From Thermogemmata fonticola (GTDB lineage: Bacteria; Planctomycetota; Planctomycetia; Gemmatales; Gemmataceae), in NCBI RefSeq assembly GCF_013694095.1, contig NZ_JACEFB010000006.1, forward strand, positions 124,001 through 188,000: a DNA stretch of 64,000 nt, given 5' to 3'. The translations under genes and the position numbers were made by a program. Below are positions 45,675-54,553 of this stretch, piece after piece. Position 1 is the first letter of the stretch. The number at the start of each line of letters is the position of its first letter. The notes under the pieces were generated by a model that was not told where the DNA came from, searched no databases, and saw only the letters and a list, made by a program, of their open reading frames with translations.

Positions 45675-46715
45675 ATGTCGGGTTTAGGATCGAGGCGATG
45701 GAAATACGGCGGCATTTTGGCTGGCGGCTTCCTATTCGGTGTGATCCTTGCGGTAGTGCTGGCACAGAGACAGCACCTGCAGGCGTGGTACGCCGCCCAT
45801 CAGCTCCGGACGGCTACGGAGTTATCGCAGAAAGTGCGGGCAGCGGAGCGATTGATGGAACTCCAAGAGATAGGGCAGCGAAGGGTGCTTAATATCCTCA
45901 TCGCCGGGGATGAGACGTCCCGCCAGGCCGTGCTGCACGCCTGGCAATGCCGGGTGGAGGAGTGGCCTGAAGAAGTGATCCAGAAATGGTTGGATGCGGC
46001 CGCGACGGTGTGGGATGAAGCGGATGAGCAGGGACAGAAAGCCCTCTTAGAAATGGCCCGGCCCGTGTTGGGGCGGCCAGGATGGGCGGAGGTCCCAGCA
46101 TGCCGGCGGATCGTCTGCTGCGGATTGAGCAGTAGGCATGCTTCGGTGCGACGAGACGCTGTGGGAATGGCTCGGCATTACGGTTCCCAGTTGCGTCAGC
46201 AGTGGCTGGAATTGCTGAAGGACTCGGAAGCGGAGGTGCGGCGGGCGGCGCTGTTTACAGTGGCGGCCTTTGGTGATTCGTCCGTATGGCTTGCGGATGA
46301 AGAACTGTTCCATTGGTTGCACGACCCCGATGAGGGGGTACGCCGTATTTGTCATGATGCTCTTTTGTCCCGCGGACGCACAGTGCTGGAGATCGATTTG
46401 GGCCGCCGCTTGACTCATCCGGATGCCCAGGAGCGGCTCAAACTCATCGCAGAATTGCGTTATGATGATGGGGTGGCGGATCCGGAACCGTGGTTGCACT
46501 ACCTCGTGCGGGATCCGGAGGCCGCGGTGCGGGTGGCAGCCGTGCGTGCCGTGGCGGAACTCCGGCTCCAGCGCCGCTCCTTATGCCCCCCTTGGGTGGA
46601 GAGCGTAGTTCGGACAGACCCTGATGCGCTGGCTCGCAGGATTATGCAGTATTATCAGGAGCTTCCGCTCCAGATGAGGAATGGGGAGGTGCGTCCCGCA
46701 GGTGGTCCTCCCTGA
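45675..46715 (+). CDS. Membrane-anchored HEAT-repeat-like protein
   Basis: The ATG at 45675 follows GAGGAGGTGGCAGCG and gives 346 aa; the frame is open from 45618. A signal anchor (YGGILAGGFLFGVILAVVLA, about 11-30) leads to an all-helical region. Repeated HEAT-like units appear, for example SRHASVRRDAVGMARHYGSQLRQQWLE, DSEAEVRRAALFTVAAFGD, DPDEGVRRICHDALLSRG and DPEAAVRVAAVRAVAEL. The pattern D/S-x-x-VRRxA is typical of HEAT/PBS lyase repeats, which are protein-binding scaffolds. No catalytic residue is visible. It is located 99 bases before the PII-like gene on the same strand. Confidence 0.75.
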   Translation: MSGLGSRRWKYGGILAGGFLFGVILAVVLAQRQHLQAWYAAHQLRTATELSQKVRAAERLMELQEIGQRRVLNILIAGDETSRQAVLHAWQCRVEEWPEEVIQKWLDAAATVWDEADEQGQKALLEMARPVLGRPGWAEVPACRRIVCCGLSSRHASVRRDAVGMARHYGSQLRQQWLELLKDSEAEVRRAALFTVAAFGDSSVWLADEELFHWLHDPDEGVRRICHDALLSRGRTVLEIDLGRRLTHPDAQERLKLIAELRYDDGVADPEPWLHYLVRDPEAAVRVAAVRAVAELRLQRRSLCPPWVESVVRTDPDALARRIMQYYQELPLQMRNGEVRPAGGPP

Positions 46716-46814
46716 TCCTGATACTGAGCCTGGTCTTGAAAGGCCGTCGGTGGTGCATCCCTGGAGACGAAGGCGGAAGGAGCGGCCGCTCAGAGGAGGG
46801 GATGGGAGAAGAAC

Positions 46815-47135
46815 ATGGCGATGAAAGAGTTGATCATCGTCGTCAAGCCGTTTCGAGCGGAGGCAGTGCTGCAGGTCGTGACCGAGGTGGGTGTGGCAGC
46901 CTGTGTGGTGCGCGAGGCGAAGGGGTTTGGACGACAAAAGGGCTATCTGGATCGCTACCGGGGTTCCGAGTTCAGTACAGCCTATTTGCCCAAGGTGGAA
47001 ATCACGGTGTGGGCAACCGAGGACCAAGTGGCTGAATTGCTGGAACGTATTCCCAAAGCAGCGCGGACAGGCCGGATCGGCGACGGAAAAATCTTTGTGA
47101 TACCCCTGGCTTGGCCGGAAATCATTGAGTTCTGA
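46815..47135 (+). CDS. PII-family nitrogen regulator with altered T-loop and no C-loop
   Basis: PII proteins sense ATP/ADP and 2-oxoglutarate and control ammonium uptake and glutamine synthesis. The start at 46815 follows GGAGGGGATGGGAGAAG. The 106-aa product has the PII opening MKELIIVVKPF, the T-loop block GFGRQKGYLDRYRGSEF...LPKVEI and the B-loop TGRIGDGKIFV. Two points differ from GlnB/GlnK. The uridylylated Tyr51 is Phe here (F53 in RGSEF). The end reads FVIPLAWPEIIEF and stops short, without the C-loop RxR that contacts ATP. K60 (LPK) and the B-loop lysine are present. No amtB or glnA lies beside it, although glutamine synthetase III is encoded 7.4 kb away. Confidence 0.9.
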   Translation: MAMKELIIVVKPFRAEAVLQVVTEVGVAACVVREAKGFGRQKGYLDRYRGSEFSTAYLPKVEITVWATEDQVAELLERIPKAARTGRIGDGKIFVIPLAWPEIIEF

Positions 47136-47408
47136 GGAGGGAAGACGGGATAAATACCAGACAAGTGACAACAGGCGAAACGCAGGAGATGGCGAAATCA
47201 CGAGAATGGCATCAGGGGAGCGATGAACTCAAGCAACAAAATGGGAAAAACCCCCCTTGGGCAAGTGACTACATCCCACCTGTTTTCTAAGATGATGGGG
47301 TATGGTGGTTTGGCAGGCGCCGGCGATTGGGTTGCCGGGAGCAGCTTGCCCGGAGAAGTTACTGTCTGTGTCTCGCGCAAGATGTTGAATCGAGGGAGAG
47401 CACAAGCG

Positions 47409-48167
47409 ATGATGAACCGTCTGCGTGTGTGGTTGGGGGCCGGTATCCTAACCGTTGTTGCCGGGGGGGTATCGATGTGGGCAGCTCCACCCCAATTGAG
47501 CCGGGGAACTTACGAGCGCCTGGCGGCGGCTGATATCGCTCAATTGCAAGGCAGCATTGCCAAGTGTCAGGAAAGTGCGGCAGAGGCCCGGCGAAATCTC
47601 CCGACAGCCCGTGCTCTTGCCATGCTCTTGGTTCTAGAGGCGGAAGCGCTCGGTGATGCCAACTTGCAAAAGCAAGCCTTACAGATTGCCGAAGTCCTCA
47701 ACAAAAAGGATTTTGCCGCTGCGGAGAAGCTGGCCAAGAGCCTCAAGGCCAATCCGGGTACGGCGCCGTTGCCTAGCCAACCCCTTCATAAACTCAACGA
47801 CTTCCACCTGGAAGAAGTGATGTCCCCCTATCGCTTGGGTCGTAGCGGGGGCTTAAACATCGAAAAGGACATCCGGGATTGGAGCAAAAAGGGAGTCAAA
47901 CTCGATCCCGCCGCGGTAGAAATCCTCGCGGCTCGCACAGCCCTCCTTAGCGAATACACTATGCACATGCCTAACGATAAGGCTGATGTGAATAAGGCCA
48001 ATTTGGAGCAATGGAAAAAGTATTCGCAAGAGCTGATCGACCTGAGCCGGCAATTGGCGGAAGAGGCGGCAAAAGGCAAGTCCGCTAATGGGAATGCTAT
48101 GGCGAGCCTGCTCAGCAAGATCAACAACAAATGCACCGATTGCCACAATAAATTCCGGGACGATTGA
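47409..48167 (+). CDS. Secreted cytochrome c (C-terminal CxxCH)
   Basis: The ATG at 47409, after GGGAGAGCACAAGCG, gives 252 aa; the frame is open from 47223 but that part is noncoding in look. A signal peptide (LRVWLGAGILTVVAGGVSMWAAPP) is followed by a helical protein. A single haem-binding motif CTDCH (242-246) lies six residues from the end. A haem motif near the C-terminus of a helical bundle is the layout of class II cytochromes (cytochrome c prime-like). It is thus a periplasmic electron carrier or gas-binding protein, and the partner is unknown. Confidence 0.8.
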   Translation: MMNRLRVWLGAGILTVVAGGVSMWAAPPQLSRGTYERLAAADIAQLQGSIAKCQESAAEARRNLPTARALAMLLVLEAEALGDANLQKQALQIAEVLNKKDFAAAEKLAKSLKANPGTAPLPSQPLHKLNDFHLEEVMSPYRLGRSGGLNIEKDIRDWSKKGVKLDPAAVEILAARTALLSEYTMHMPNDKADVNKANLEQWKKYSQELIDLSRQLAEEAAKGKSANGNAMASLLSKINNKCTDCHNKFRDD

Positions 48168-48373
48168 ACTGGAATAACACTCTCCAGCAGGTATCCCGAC
48201 TGGCTGTCCGTCCAATAACTGTCCGTCCAGCCCCAAACGGACCGGGTAGTTATCTCCTTGGTCCTGGCTACGGTTATTTTCCTCGAATGGACTATGGCGG
48301 TCGCACTCAGGAAGGTTTAGTGTGAGATCACCGCCTGGATTTTCGGGTGCCATAGATTAGGGATGTGTTGAAG

Positions 48374-49567
48374 ATGACAAGCCCTACCAGTGCAAAGCCC
48401 CCTGGTGCTGTTCCGCCTGGGGCGACTCCTCCCTGGCGTGACCCGCGGCTGGAACCGATTCGTGAGAAAGTGTATTCCGGCCAGCGCCTGAGTTTTGAAG
48501 ATGGTCTGCTACTCGAGGAGACGCACGATCTGCTGACTCTAGGAGAACTGGCCAACTATGTTAGGGAGCAGAAAAACGGACATGTGACGTACTACAACGT
48601 CAACATGCATCTCAATCCGACGAATGTGTGTGTGTACCGTTGTGCCTTCTGTTCGTTCCGCGCCGATTTGAAAGCTGCGAATGCCTATGTGATGACGGAT
48701 GAGGAAATTTTAGCCCGTGCTCGAGAGGCCGCGGAACGCGGAGCGACAGAACTGCACATCGTCGGCGGATTGCATCATCTGCTCCCCTACGAGTGGTACT
48801 ACAACATCATCGCCAATATCCACAGGCATTATCCTCAGTTGCATTTGAAAGCCTGGACCGCGGTGGAGTGGGACTGGTTCTCCCGCTTGACGAAACGACC
48901 CATTCGAGAATTGATGCTCGAGATGCGAGATGCGGGTTTAGGTTCCTTGCCGGGAGGGGGGGCAGAAATCTTCCATCCCGAAATCCGCCGCCAGATCTGC
49001 GATTACAAGGCTGACGCGGAGCAATGGCTGGAGGTGCATCGGCAATGGCACGAACTGGGCGGGAAGTCGAACGCTACCATGCTCTACGGCCATATCGAGA
49101 AACCGTATCACCGGATTGATCACTTGCTCCGCTTACGTGCTTTGCAGGACCAAACTGGCGGATTCCAAACATTCATCCCCTTGGCCTTCCACCCCGCAAA
49201 CAATCCGCTAGGTCGCAATCTCCCCAAGCCTTCGGGGATGATGGACCTGAAGATGATCGCCATAGCTCGACTGATGCTCGATAATTTTCCCCACATCAAG
49301 GCGTATTGGCAGATGCTGGGTGTCAAAACCGCTCAGGTGGCCCAAAGTTGGGGAGCGGATGACATCGATGGGACAGTCGTTTACGAGAGGATTTATCATG
49401 CCGCGGGAAGCGACGCACCGCAGGAATTGACTGTGGCCGAGTTAGAGCGGCTGATCCGCGAAGCGGGACGTATTCCCGTTGAACGAGACACCCTGTACCG
49501 CCCAGTCCTCCGTTCCCAATCACGGAATCCGATCGCAGACAGCACACCTGTCGCTACGTTGGCGTGA
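48374..49567 (+). CDS. mqnE: Aminofutalosine synthase
   Basis: A radical SAM enzyme of the futalosine pathway for menaquinone: it joins 3-(1-carboxyvinyloxy)benzoate with adenosyl to make 6-amino-6-deoxyfutalosine. The 397-aa product carries the cluster motif C86-VYR-C90-AF-C93. It has VNMHLNPTNVCVYRCAFCSF before it and GGLHHLLPYEWYY and GGGAEIFHPEIR after it, which fit MqnE better than MqnC or CofH. The N-terminal 20 residues are Pro/Ala-rich. A GTG three codons upstream (48365) is an alternative start. The other mqn genes are not in the window. Confidence 0.9.
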   Translation: MTSPTSAKPPGAVPPGATPPWRDPRLEPIREKVYSGQRLSFEDGLLLEETHDLLTLGELANYVREQKNGHVTYYNVNMHLNPTNVCVYRCAFCSFRADLKAANAYVMTDEEILARAREAAERGATELHIVGGLHHLLPYEWYYNIIANIHRHYPQLHLKAWTAVEWDWFSRLTKRPIRELMLEMRDAGLGSLPGGGAEIFHPEIRRQICDYKADAEQWLEVHRQWHELGGKSNATMLYGHIEKPYHRIDHLLRLRALQDQTGGFQTFIPLAFHPANNPLGRNLPKPSGMMDLKMIAIARLMLDNFPHIKAYWQMLGVKTAQVAQSWGADDIDGTVVYERIYHAAGSDAPQELTVAELERLIREAGRIPVERDTLYRPVLRSQSRNPIADSTPVATLA

Positions 49568-49666
49568 TGTTTCGTTCCGCGCAGCAGGATCGCGTGGGTG
49601 GATATCCTATTGAGGGTTCCTCCCAAAACGGGCAGGAGATCCCCCGGAGTTCGGTTCAACCTCCGG

Positions 49667-50485
49667 TCATGCTGTTTCGGTTACAAACAGCGGCTCCCTG
49701 TCCTCTGGGTCTTCCGGGAACTGAATTGTTGGTAGTGTGTAAAATTGTATGTTATTCGATTCAGGGGCGAGAGCTATCCACGATTGTGGAGCTACTGGTA
49801 CAAGAGACGATACCTCGGGGACTTTGATAGGCAGCACATTCATTGTTATTATCTGCGATGATGATAGAGAGGGATCCACCTCGGGAATGATTGTTGTTCC
49901 TAAATCTCCCGCACGGCGGATACTAAAGTTTGGAACCTCCATGACTTCGTCTGGGAAAGAGGACAACAACTCCAGTCTCGGCAGCTCCAAGGTCGGAGGA
50001 ACTACCTCCTTCAACGAACCGTTGGGGTGAACAAGGGGAAAATTCGGGACTTCGTAGGTGTCCTCGCCTTCCTCGACCATGAGCGGAAGAACATCCACGA
50101 TGATTCCTGTATCGTCACAAAGAGTATTGCCCGCTCCGTCCTCTTCATCGCCAAACCACGGCATGTACCAAACGATCTGGTCATCCTCAGTGAACCATTG
50201 GTCTTCATCCTCCCAACCGGAATCGACACCCAATGGCGGAACCTCGTCACCCGGCTGCTGGGAAGCTTCCGGCTCTTCCACGATCCCTATGTCTACAGCT
50301 TCGGGTATTTCGTCAACTATAGGCGTGGGTTCGACAGGAGCCAAGTCAATCATTCCCCCCAATCCCCACCAAGACTGAACACCGCTGATCGAGAATGCAA
50401 GCCGGTCCTCCAAGCGCTCACAGCGCAAAACACAACCGTGGATCCGGCGGGAAATGTAAGGGGAAAGTAGCATTTCTTGGTTCAT
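49667..50485 (-). CDS. Acidic protein with LEDR-type N-terminal motif
   Basis: The 272-aa product starts near SRRIHGCVLRCERLEDRLAFS, which matches the short RLEDR motif found at the N-terminus of many planctomycete exported proteins, there usually followed by LLS. The rest is very acidic and Pro-rich (EDEDQWFTEDDQ and similar), with no enzymatic motif. A role outside the cytoplasm is likely but only by analogy. Start at 50485 after AAAGGGTCGCCC. A candidate promoter lies just upstream. Confidence 0.7.
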   Translation of the reverse strand: MNQEMLLSPYISRRIHGCVLRCERLEDRLAFSISGVQSWWGLGGMIDLAPVEPTPIVDEIPEAVDIGIVEEPEASQQPGDEVPPLGVDSGWEDEDQWFTEDDQIVWYMPWFGDEEDGAGNTLCDDTGIIVDVLPLMVEEGEDTYEVPNFPLVHPNGSLKEVVPPTLELPRLELLSSFPDEVMEVPNFSIRRAGDLGTTIIPEVDPSLSSSQIITMNVLPIKVPEVSSLVPVAPQSWIALAPESNNIQFYTLPTIQFPEDPEDREPLFVTETA

Positions 50486-50878
50486 GGGCGACCCTTTGCC
50501 AAGGAATTGACGGTTCAGAACAATTTTACTCGCTTAGCATAACGCGCCTGATCAATCAGTCAAGACCAAATCAGCGTTCAGCAGATGTTTTTTGTCGTGA
50601 CAAAGGGGATGGGGTAATCGGCGGTAGCTATGACTGGAACTCGGCGCTAGCCATGAGCAGAAGCGATAACGGTAGCCGTAACCAGGAGCGATCGGGAGAA
50701 ATCCCCAAGTAAGCGTAGGGACCAGCAGCTGGCCGTAGGACAGTTTCTGGGAGTGCGTTTATCAGGTGGATCGGTTGAGCTGGAATAGACGGAAACAATA
50801 CTTGAACGCCTAACAGCGATAGAAGCAGATACCCCCAACGACGATAGAGGCACCATAGTAGTGATGGCAGCGGTCTGG
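50486..50878. other. Intergenic region between LEDR-type and TPR-like genes
   Basis: About 390 bases. A minus-strand open frame (50628-50912) would encode a short hydrophobic protein, but it has no plausible start codon. The region also holds the candidate promoter at 50536-50563. Confidence 0.35.
50536..50563 (-). promoter_or_regulatory. Candidate promoter of the LEDR-type gene
   Basis: On the minus strand TTGACT (50563-50558) is followed after 16 bases by TATGCT (50541-50536). The start point would lie near 50530, about 45 bases before the ATG at 50485. Confidence 0.4.
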
Positions 50879-52000
50879 TTAGAGGGTGAGGGGCCGTAGT
50901 CTCTGGGACCAAGTGTCCAGTTGTGTCCAGAGAGAGTGGTAGTAGTTGTTGCCATTACGCGCGTCAAAAGCTTGAGCCATTTGTTGGGCTTGGTTGCGAA
51001 AGTATTGGGCGAGTGAGAGATAATCCTGGGGATCAAGACCCTCCGGGAGGGGGAAATGCGCGGGCCAACGTAGGCGGAGGGAGGGTGAAACCTGAGCGAG
51101 ACGCTGGCAGACAAAAGCCAGAATGCGTTCGAAATCGAAACGCCAGGCTGGACAGCGGCTGGCTGCGTAGATCGGCAAGTACCGTTGGGTGAGGCGAACG
51201 GCGGCGGCAAGATTGTCCGTGATGGTTAGGAAGAGAATATGTCGGGCGGCTTCCTGGAGGAAACCGGGCTGGACTTTGATCAGGCGTAATCCGCTGCGGT
51301 GGTACGCCTTCGCTAATTCCGCAGCATTGTTCTCCAGAAGAGGCAGCAGGAACATGGCGTAGGTGCGATGAGGTACTTCTGCACACTTCAAGCGTTTTTC
51401 AAAGATAGGTTTGGCGGCGGCTTCCGCTTGAGCCAAATCGCCGGTTTCCAGATGGAGTCGCACGACAGAATCTTGCTCACAGGCGATGCAGTCACTCATG
51501 AAGTTGCGCTCATGGCGTAACACCTGTTCGTGGTCCTTTTGGGCTGCGGGGATGTCGCCCATGAACAGATGGGCGTTGCGCCGGGTCTGATAGAAGGGAT
51601 GCAGCCCGATGCCGGCGGCCACATAGCGTCGATACATGTCGTCGAGCAACTGCTCAATCTGGACGCGGGAGATCGTAGGGAATTTCGGCGCCGCTGTGGC
51701 AATCCACTTGTATTTCCAGTAGAGAGGCTCCGGGTCAAAACTGTCTGGATCCTCATCGTAGCGGGCTACACACCAAGCAAAGGCTACGAGGGAGATGTCG
51801 GGAGAGCCGCCGAACGTAGCAGCGTCGACCAGATATTGGCGGACCTCGTATCCCAGCTCAACATCGTTATGGGCGTCCGCCAGTTGGACAGCTTCTTCCA
51901 GAAGAGCAATTTTTGCCGGTCCGTAATCTAGCTCAAAAGCAGCATCACACAGTTCGTGGATGCGTTGAACGTACTCCTGGGTCTCTTTCTTCTTGGCCAT
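50879..52000 (-). CDS. TPR-like helical protein, partner gene of Hsp90
   Basis: The 373-aa protein is all-helical with repeated TPR-like pairs (AKIALLEEAVQLADAHNDVELGYEVRQYL, HLFMGDIPAAQKDHEQVLRHERN, LHLETGDLAQAEAAAKPIFEKRL). No signal peptide or transmembrane segment is present, so it is cytoplasmic. It starts with a Lys-rich stretch (MAKKKETQEYVQRIHELC). It follows the Hsp90-family gene by 46 bases on the same strand, so the two are probably one transcript. A co-chaperone or substrate-adaptor role is an inference from that linkage and from the TPR pattern. Repeat count and family are not certain. Confidence 0.7.
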   Translation of the reverse strand: MAKKKETQEYVQRIHELCDAAFELDYGPAKIALLEEAVQLADAHNDVELGYEVRQYLVDAATFGGSPDISLVAFAWCVARYDEDPDSFDPEPLYWKYKWIATAAPKFPTISRVQIEQLLDDMYRRYVAAGIGLHPFYQTRRNAHLFMGDIPAAQKDHEQVLRHERNFMSDCIACEQDSVVRLHLETGDLAQAEAAAKPIFEKRLKCAEVPHRTYAMFLLPLLENNAAELAKAYHRSGLRLIKVQPGFLQEAARHILFLTITDNLAAAVRLTQRYLPIYAASRCPAWRFDFERILAFVCQRLAQVSPSLRLRWPAHFPLPEGLDPQDYLSLAQYFRNQAQQMAQAFDARNGNNYYHSLWTQLDTWSQRLRPLTL

Positions 52001-52046
52001 AGCGTTAGCTCTCCGAGGGGAAGAAGAAGATAGGCGATGGGAAACT

Positions 52047-53855
52047 TCAGGAGTTCAGGAGATCGTCCAGTAAATGAAGGAGACCCTGATTGAACAGTTG
52101 CCATTCTCGGGCGTTGAGGGGGTGGTGACCCAAGAGCAGGGCTTGAACGTAAAGGATTTCGATGAAGCGCTGGCGGCGTTGGGGCGAACGCAACGACAGC
52201 AGGCGGCGGATCAAGGGATTCCGGAAATTGAAGCACAAGGTCCCAGCTTGCACAATGTCCCGCTGAACAAGTCCATCCAGCACGCTGGACCAGAGGGTAT
52301 TGCTGAGCGCACGGGTGTGTTCCACCTGTCTCTGGAAACGGCCCTCTCGGCTGATGCTGTAAAGCGCGGGGAGGTCCTCCGGTTGGAACTTCTTGATATC
52401 CGCACGGCAGCGGAAGGGACGCAGGATTTTCTCTGCTTGTAGGGTAAAAGACTCGCAATCGGCTTGCTCTTCGACAGTCAGCTCGTCGAACTCTTGGGTG
52501 AGGGTATCGCTGTTGATCTCTTCCAAACTCAAATCCGGGAAGAGTTCCGGAATTCGGCTGATCAGATCGAGGTCATAAGCATATCCGGCATTGAGCAGGC
52601 ACAAGTTCTGGGCAGCGGCGACATTGGCCAGTTGCCGGAAGGTATCCACGTCGGCTACATAACGAACAATCGCATAGTTCTGCCGGTATTCTCCGAAGGT
52701 CATCGTGCCCAGCGAGGTCTCAAACGGCAAATGATCTAGAATCATAGCGCAAAAGTTGTCATCTTCGGCAGCCAGCGCCTTGAGGGCACGGTGGTGCAGT
52801 TGCACGAACTGTTCGAGTTTCTCCGGTTGCTGCTCTGCGAGATTGACAAGATAACGGCGCAGGCGCTCGCCGATGAGAGTGCGAGTCCTCGCCAGATTTT
52901 CGTCTTCGAAAAACGACTCGCGGGAAGCTGTCGGCCGCAAGGTGGTGGCATTGAGGATCACGCGGACGAAAAAAGCCCATTCGGGCAGAAGATTGTCGGC
53001 GGTTTCCGAGAGGAACATGTTTTTGAGATAAATCCGGTGTCCCTTATGGCGGGCCGATAATGGGGGAGTGAAGGGAAGTATGTAGGCCACCCCATCCAAG
53101 CCATCCACTTCGGATGACAAGAGCACGGCATCTAAGAACGAGATGCCAAACGTTTCGCGTCCGTAAGCGAGCAAAGCCTTATGTCGTTGGGCGGGTGTGG
53201 CGTAATGTTTGCGCCACGGGGGCGTCTGGGTGTTGAGGATTTCCTGGACCCTTCCGGCATGAAAATGCAACGGCACAGGTAACAGGCTGCCATAGTGCAG
53301 GACGAGGCGGCGCACCTCCTCGGCGGTGAGCCAACGCTCTTTATCCTGCCGCGCCGTCAGCCAGACTTGCGTACCGACTGGCAGGTCCCGTTCCAATTCC
53401 CGCACGGTGTAGGAACCATCGGCACGTGCTCGCCACTCCACGGGGGCTGCGGTGGGGTTACGGGCGGATCGGGTTAGCACCACGATCTCTTCACTTACGA
53501 TAAAACAGGATAATATGCCGATCCCGAACTGACCGAGAAAATCCGCCGGCTGGGTCCAATTGTCGGAGGTCTTGGAACTCCGGCCAATGGTGGCCAAAAA
53601 GTGATGGACTTCTTCCAAAGTCAGGCCGATACCATTGTCCCGTATACTCAGCGTAGGCGGTCGCCCCGTGCTCGGACTGTGGCATTCAATGACGATCTCG
53701 CCCCGCATAGCCGGTTCGTACTGTTGCCGAGCCGTGATGGCATCCACTGCATTTTGTAACAATTCGCGAATATAAACCTCCGGGCCACTGTATAAATGCT
53801 CGGACAACAGGTCGATGATCCCACGCAGATGGACCTGGAATTTGTGTTGTGCCAT
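52047..53855 (-). CDS. Hsp90-family chaperone
   Basis: An ATP-dependent GHKL-fold chaperone. The ATG at 53855, after GACAGGAGAAGAC, gives 602 aa. ATP-site residues are clear: E31 and N35 in IRELLQNAVDAI, D73/G75/G77 in RDNGIGL, and GQFGIGILSCF (108-118) in place of the canonical GxFGVGFYS. The middle domain can be followed to about residue 480. The C-terminal third departs strongly from HtpG, and there is no MEEVD end (it finishes LLDDLLNS). This and the QNAVDA wording place it in a divergent bacterial Hsp90 group rather than canonical HtpG. It is paired with the TPR-like gene downstream. Confidence 0.88.
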   Translation of the reverse strand: MAQHKFQVHLRGIIDLLSEHLYSGPEVYIRELLQNAVDAITARQQYEPAMRGEIVIECHSPSTGRPPTLSIRDNGIGLTLEEVHHFLATIGRSSKTSDNWTQPADFLGQFGIGILSCFIVSEEIVVLTRSARNPTAAPVEWRARADGSYTVRELERDLPVGTQVWLTARQDKERWLTAEEVRRLVLHYGSLLPVPLHFHAGRVQEILNTQTPPWRKHYATPAQRHKALLAYGRETFGISFLDAVLLSSEVDGLDGVAYILPFTPPLSARHKGHRIYLKNMFLSETADNLLPEWAFFVRVILNATTLRPTASRESFFEDENLARTRTLIGERLRRYLVNLAEQQPEKLEQFVQLHHRALKALAAEDDNFCAMILDHLPFETSLGTMTFGEYRQNYAIVRYVADVDTFRQLANVAAAQNLCLLNAGYAYDLDLISRIPELFPDLSLEEINSDTLTQEFDELTVEEQADCESFTLQAEKILRPFRCRADIKKFQPEDLPALYSISREGRFQRQVEHTRALSNTLWSSVLDGLVQRDIVQAGTLCFNFRNPLIRRLLSLRSPQRRQRFIEILYVQALLLGHHPLNAREWQLFNQGLLHLLDDLLNS

Positions 53856-54145
53856 GTCTTCTCCTGTCCTGGTAAATCCTTTGGTTACCCGGGACAATGC
53901 TTGGCGGTCAGCAGACTTCCCCATTGTACACTGAATCTGTGAGCTATGCCAATGTTCGCAGGGGAAAGCCGAATCCAGCTATCTTGACTATGGCCTGTTC
54001 CATCTTGGGTTTCATTTCCGACCAACAGCGAAAAAACGAATCATCTCAGAATATCTGGTACATCTCTGGCATTCGTAGCGTTTATCTTTTGAGGGGAAAG
54101 TAGATGACGAAGTTGGCACCATGATTCGACAGTGGAGGAGCTGCG

Positions 54146-54370
54146 ATGGCGCTCTTGGGGCTGGGAGAGTTGAAATGGCGTATGTTGCGGCGGGTATTGC
54201 GAAAGAAACGTTTCCGCTTTGAAGAGGCTCGCAACATGAGCCGGAATGACAAGCAACACTTCCAATGGCTCCTGGAGAACGGCTTTTTTGAGGACTTGGG
54301 TAACGGTTGGTATCGCATTACGGAGAAAGGTCGGGCTGCGGCGGAGTTAGGCCAGTATGAAGTTCCCTAA
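54146..54370 (+). CDS. Small winged-helix-like protein, function unknown
   Basis: The ATG at 54146 follows GGAGGAGCTGCG, a strong ribosome-binding site, and the 74-aa product looks coding. The middle (NDKQHFQWLLENGFFEDLGNGWYRITEKGRAAAELG) resembles the second half of a winged helix, with a wing of aromatic residues and the typical xITEKGRxAA end. The N-terminus is basic (RRVLRKKRFRFEE). It may bind DNA or RNA. I do not know its family name. Confidence 0.65.
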   Translation: MALLGLGELKWRMLRRVLRKKRFRFEEARNMSRNDKQHFQWLLENGFFEDLGNGWYRITEKGRAAAELGQYEVP

Positions 54371-54553
54371 TGACGGCAAAACTGGAGCTGAAGTGTGTCC
54401 GCTTTGCTCGGAACAATCCCATCCATTTCCAAGCCATTCTGAGAACGGGTCGTTCCGGGTCAGGGAGGAGGGATGTTGAATAGAGGGATTCGAGGGGGGA
54501 GGGAAGGAGAACCCACCCGCCACCCAGCGACGGCAGTCCGACCTGTGTGTCTT

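Noticed and set aside
50628-50912. Hydrophobic 94-codon frame after the TPR-like gene
   Set aside because: It would have to start with TTG inside the TPR-like gene and has no later Met before its hydrophobic part.
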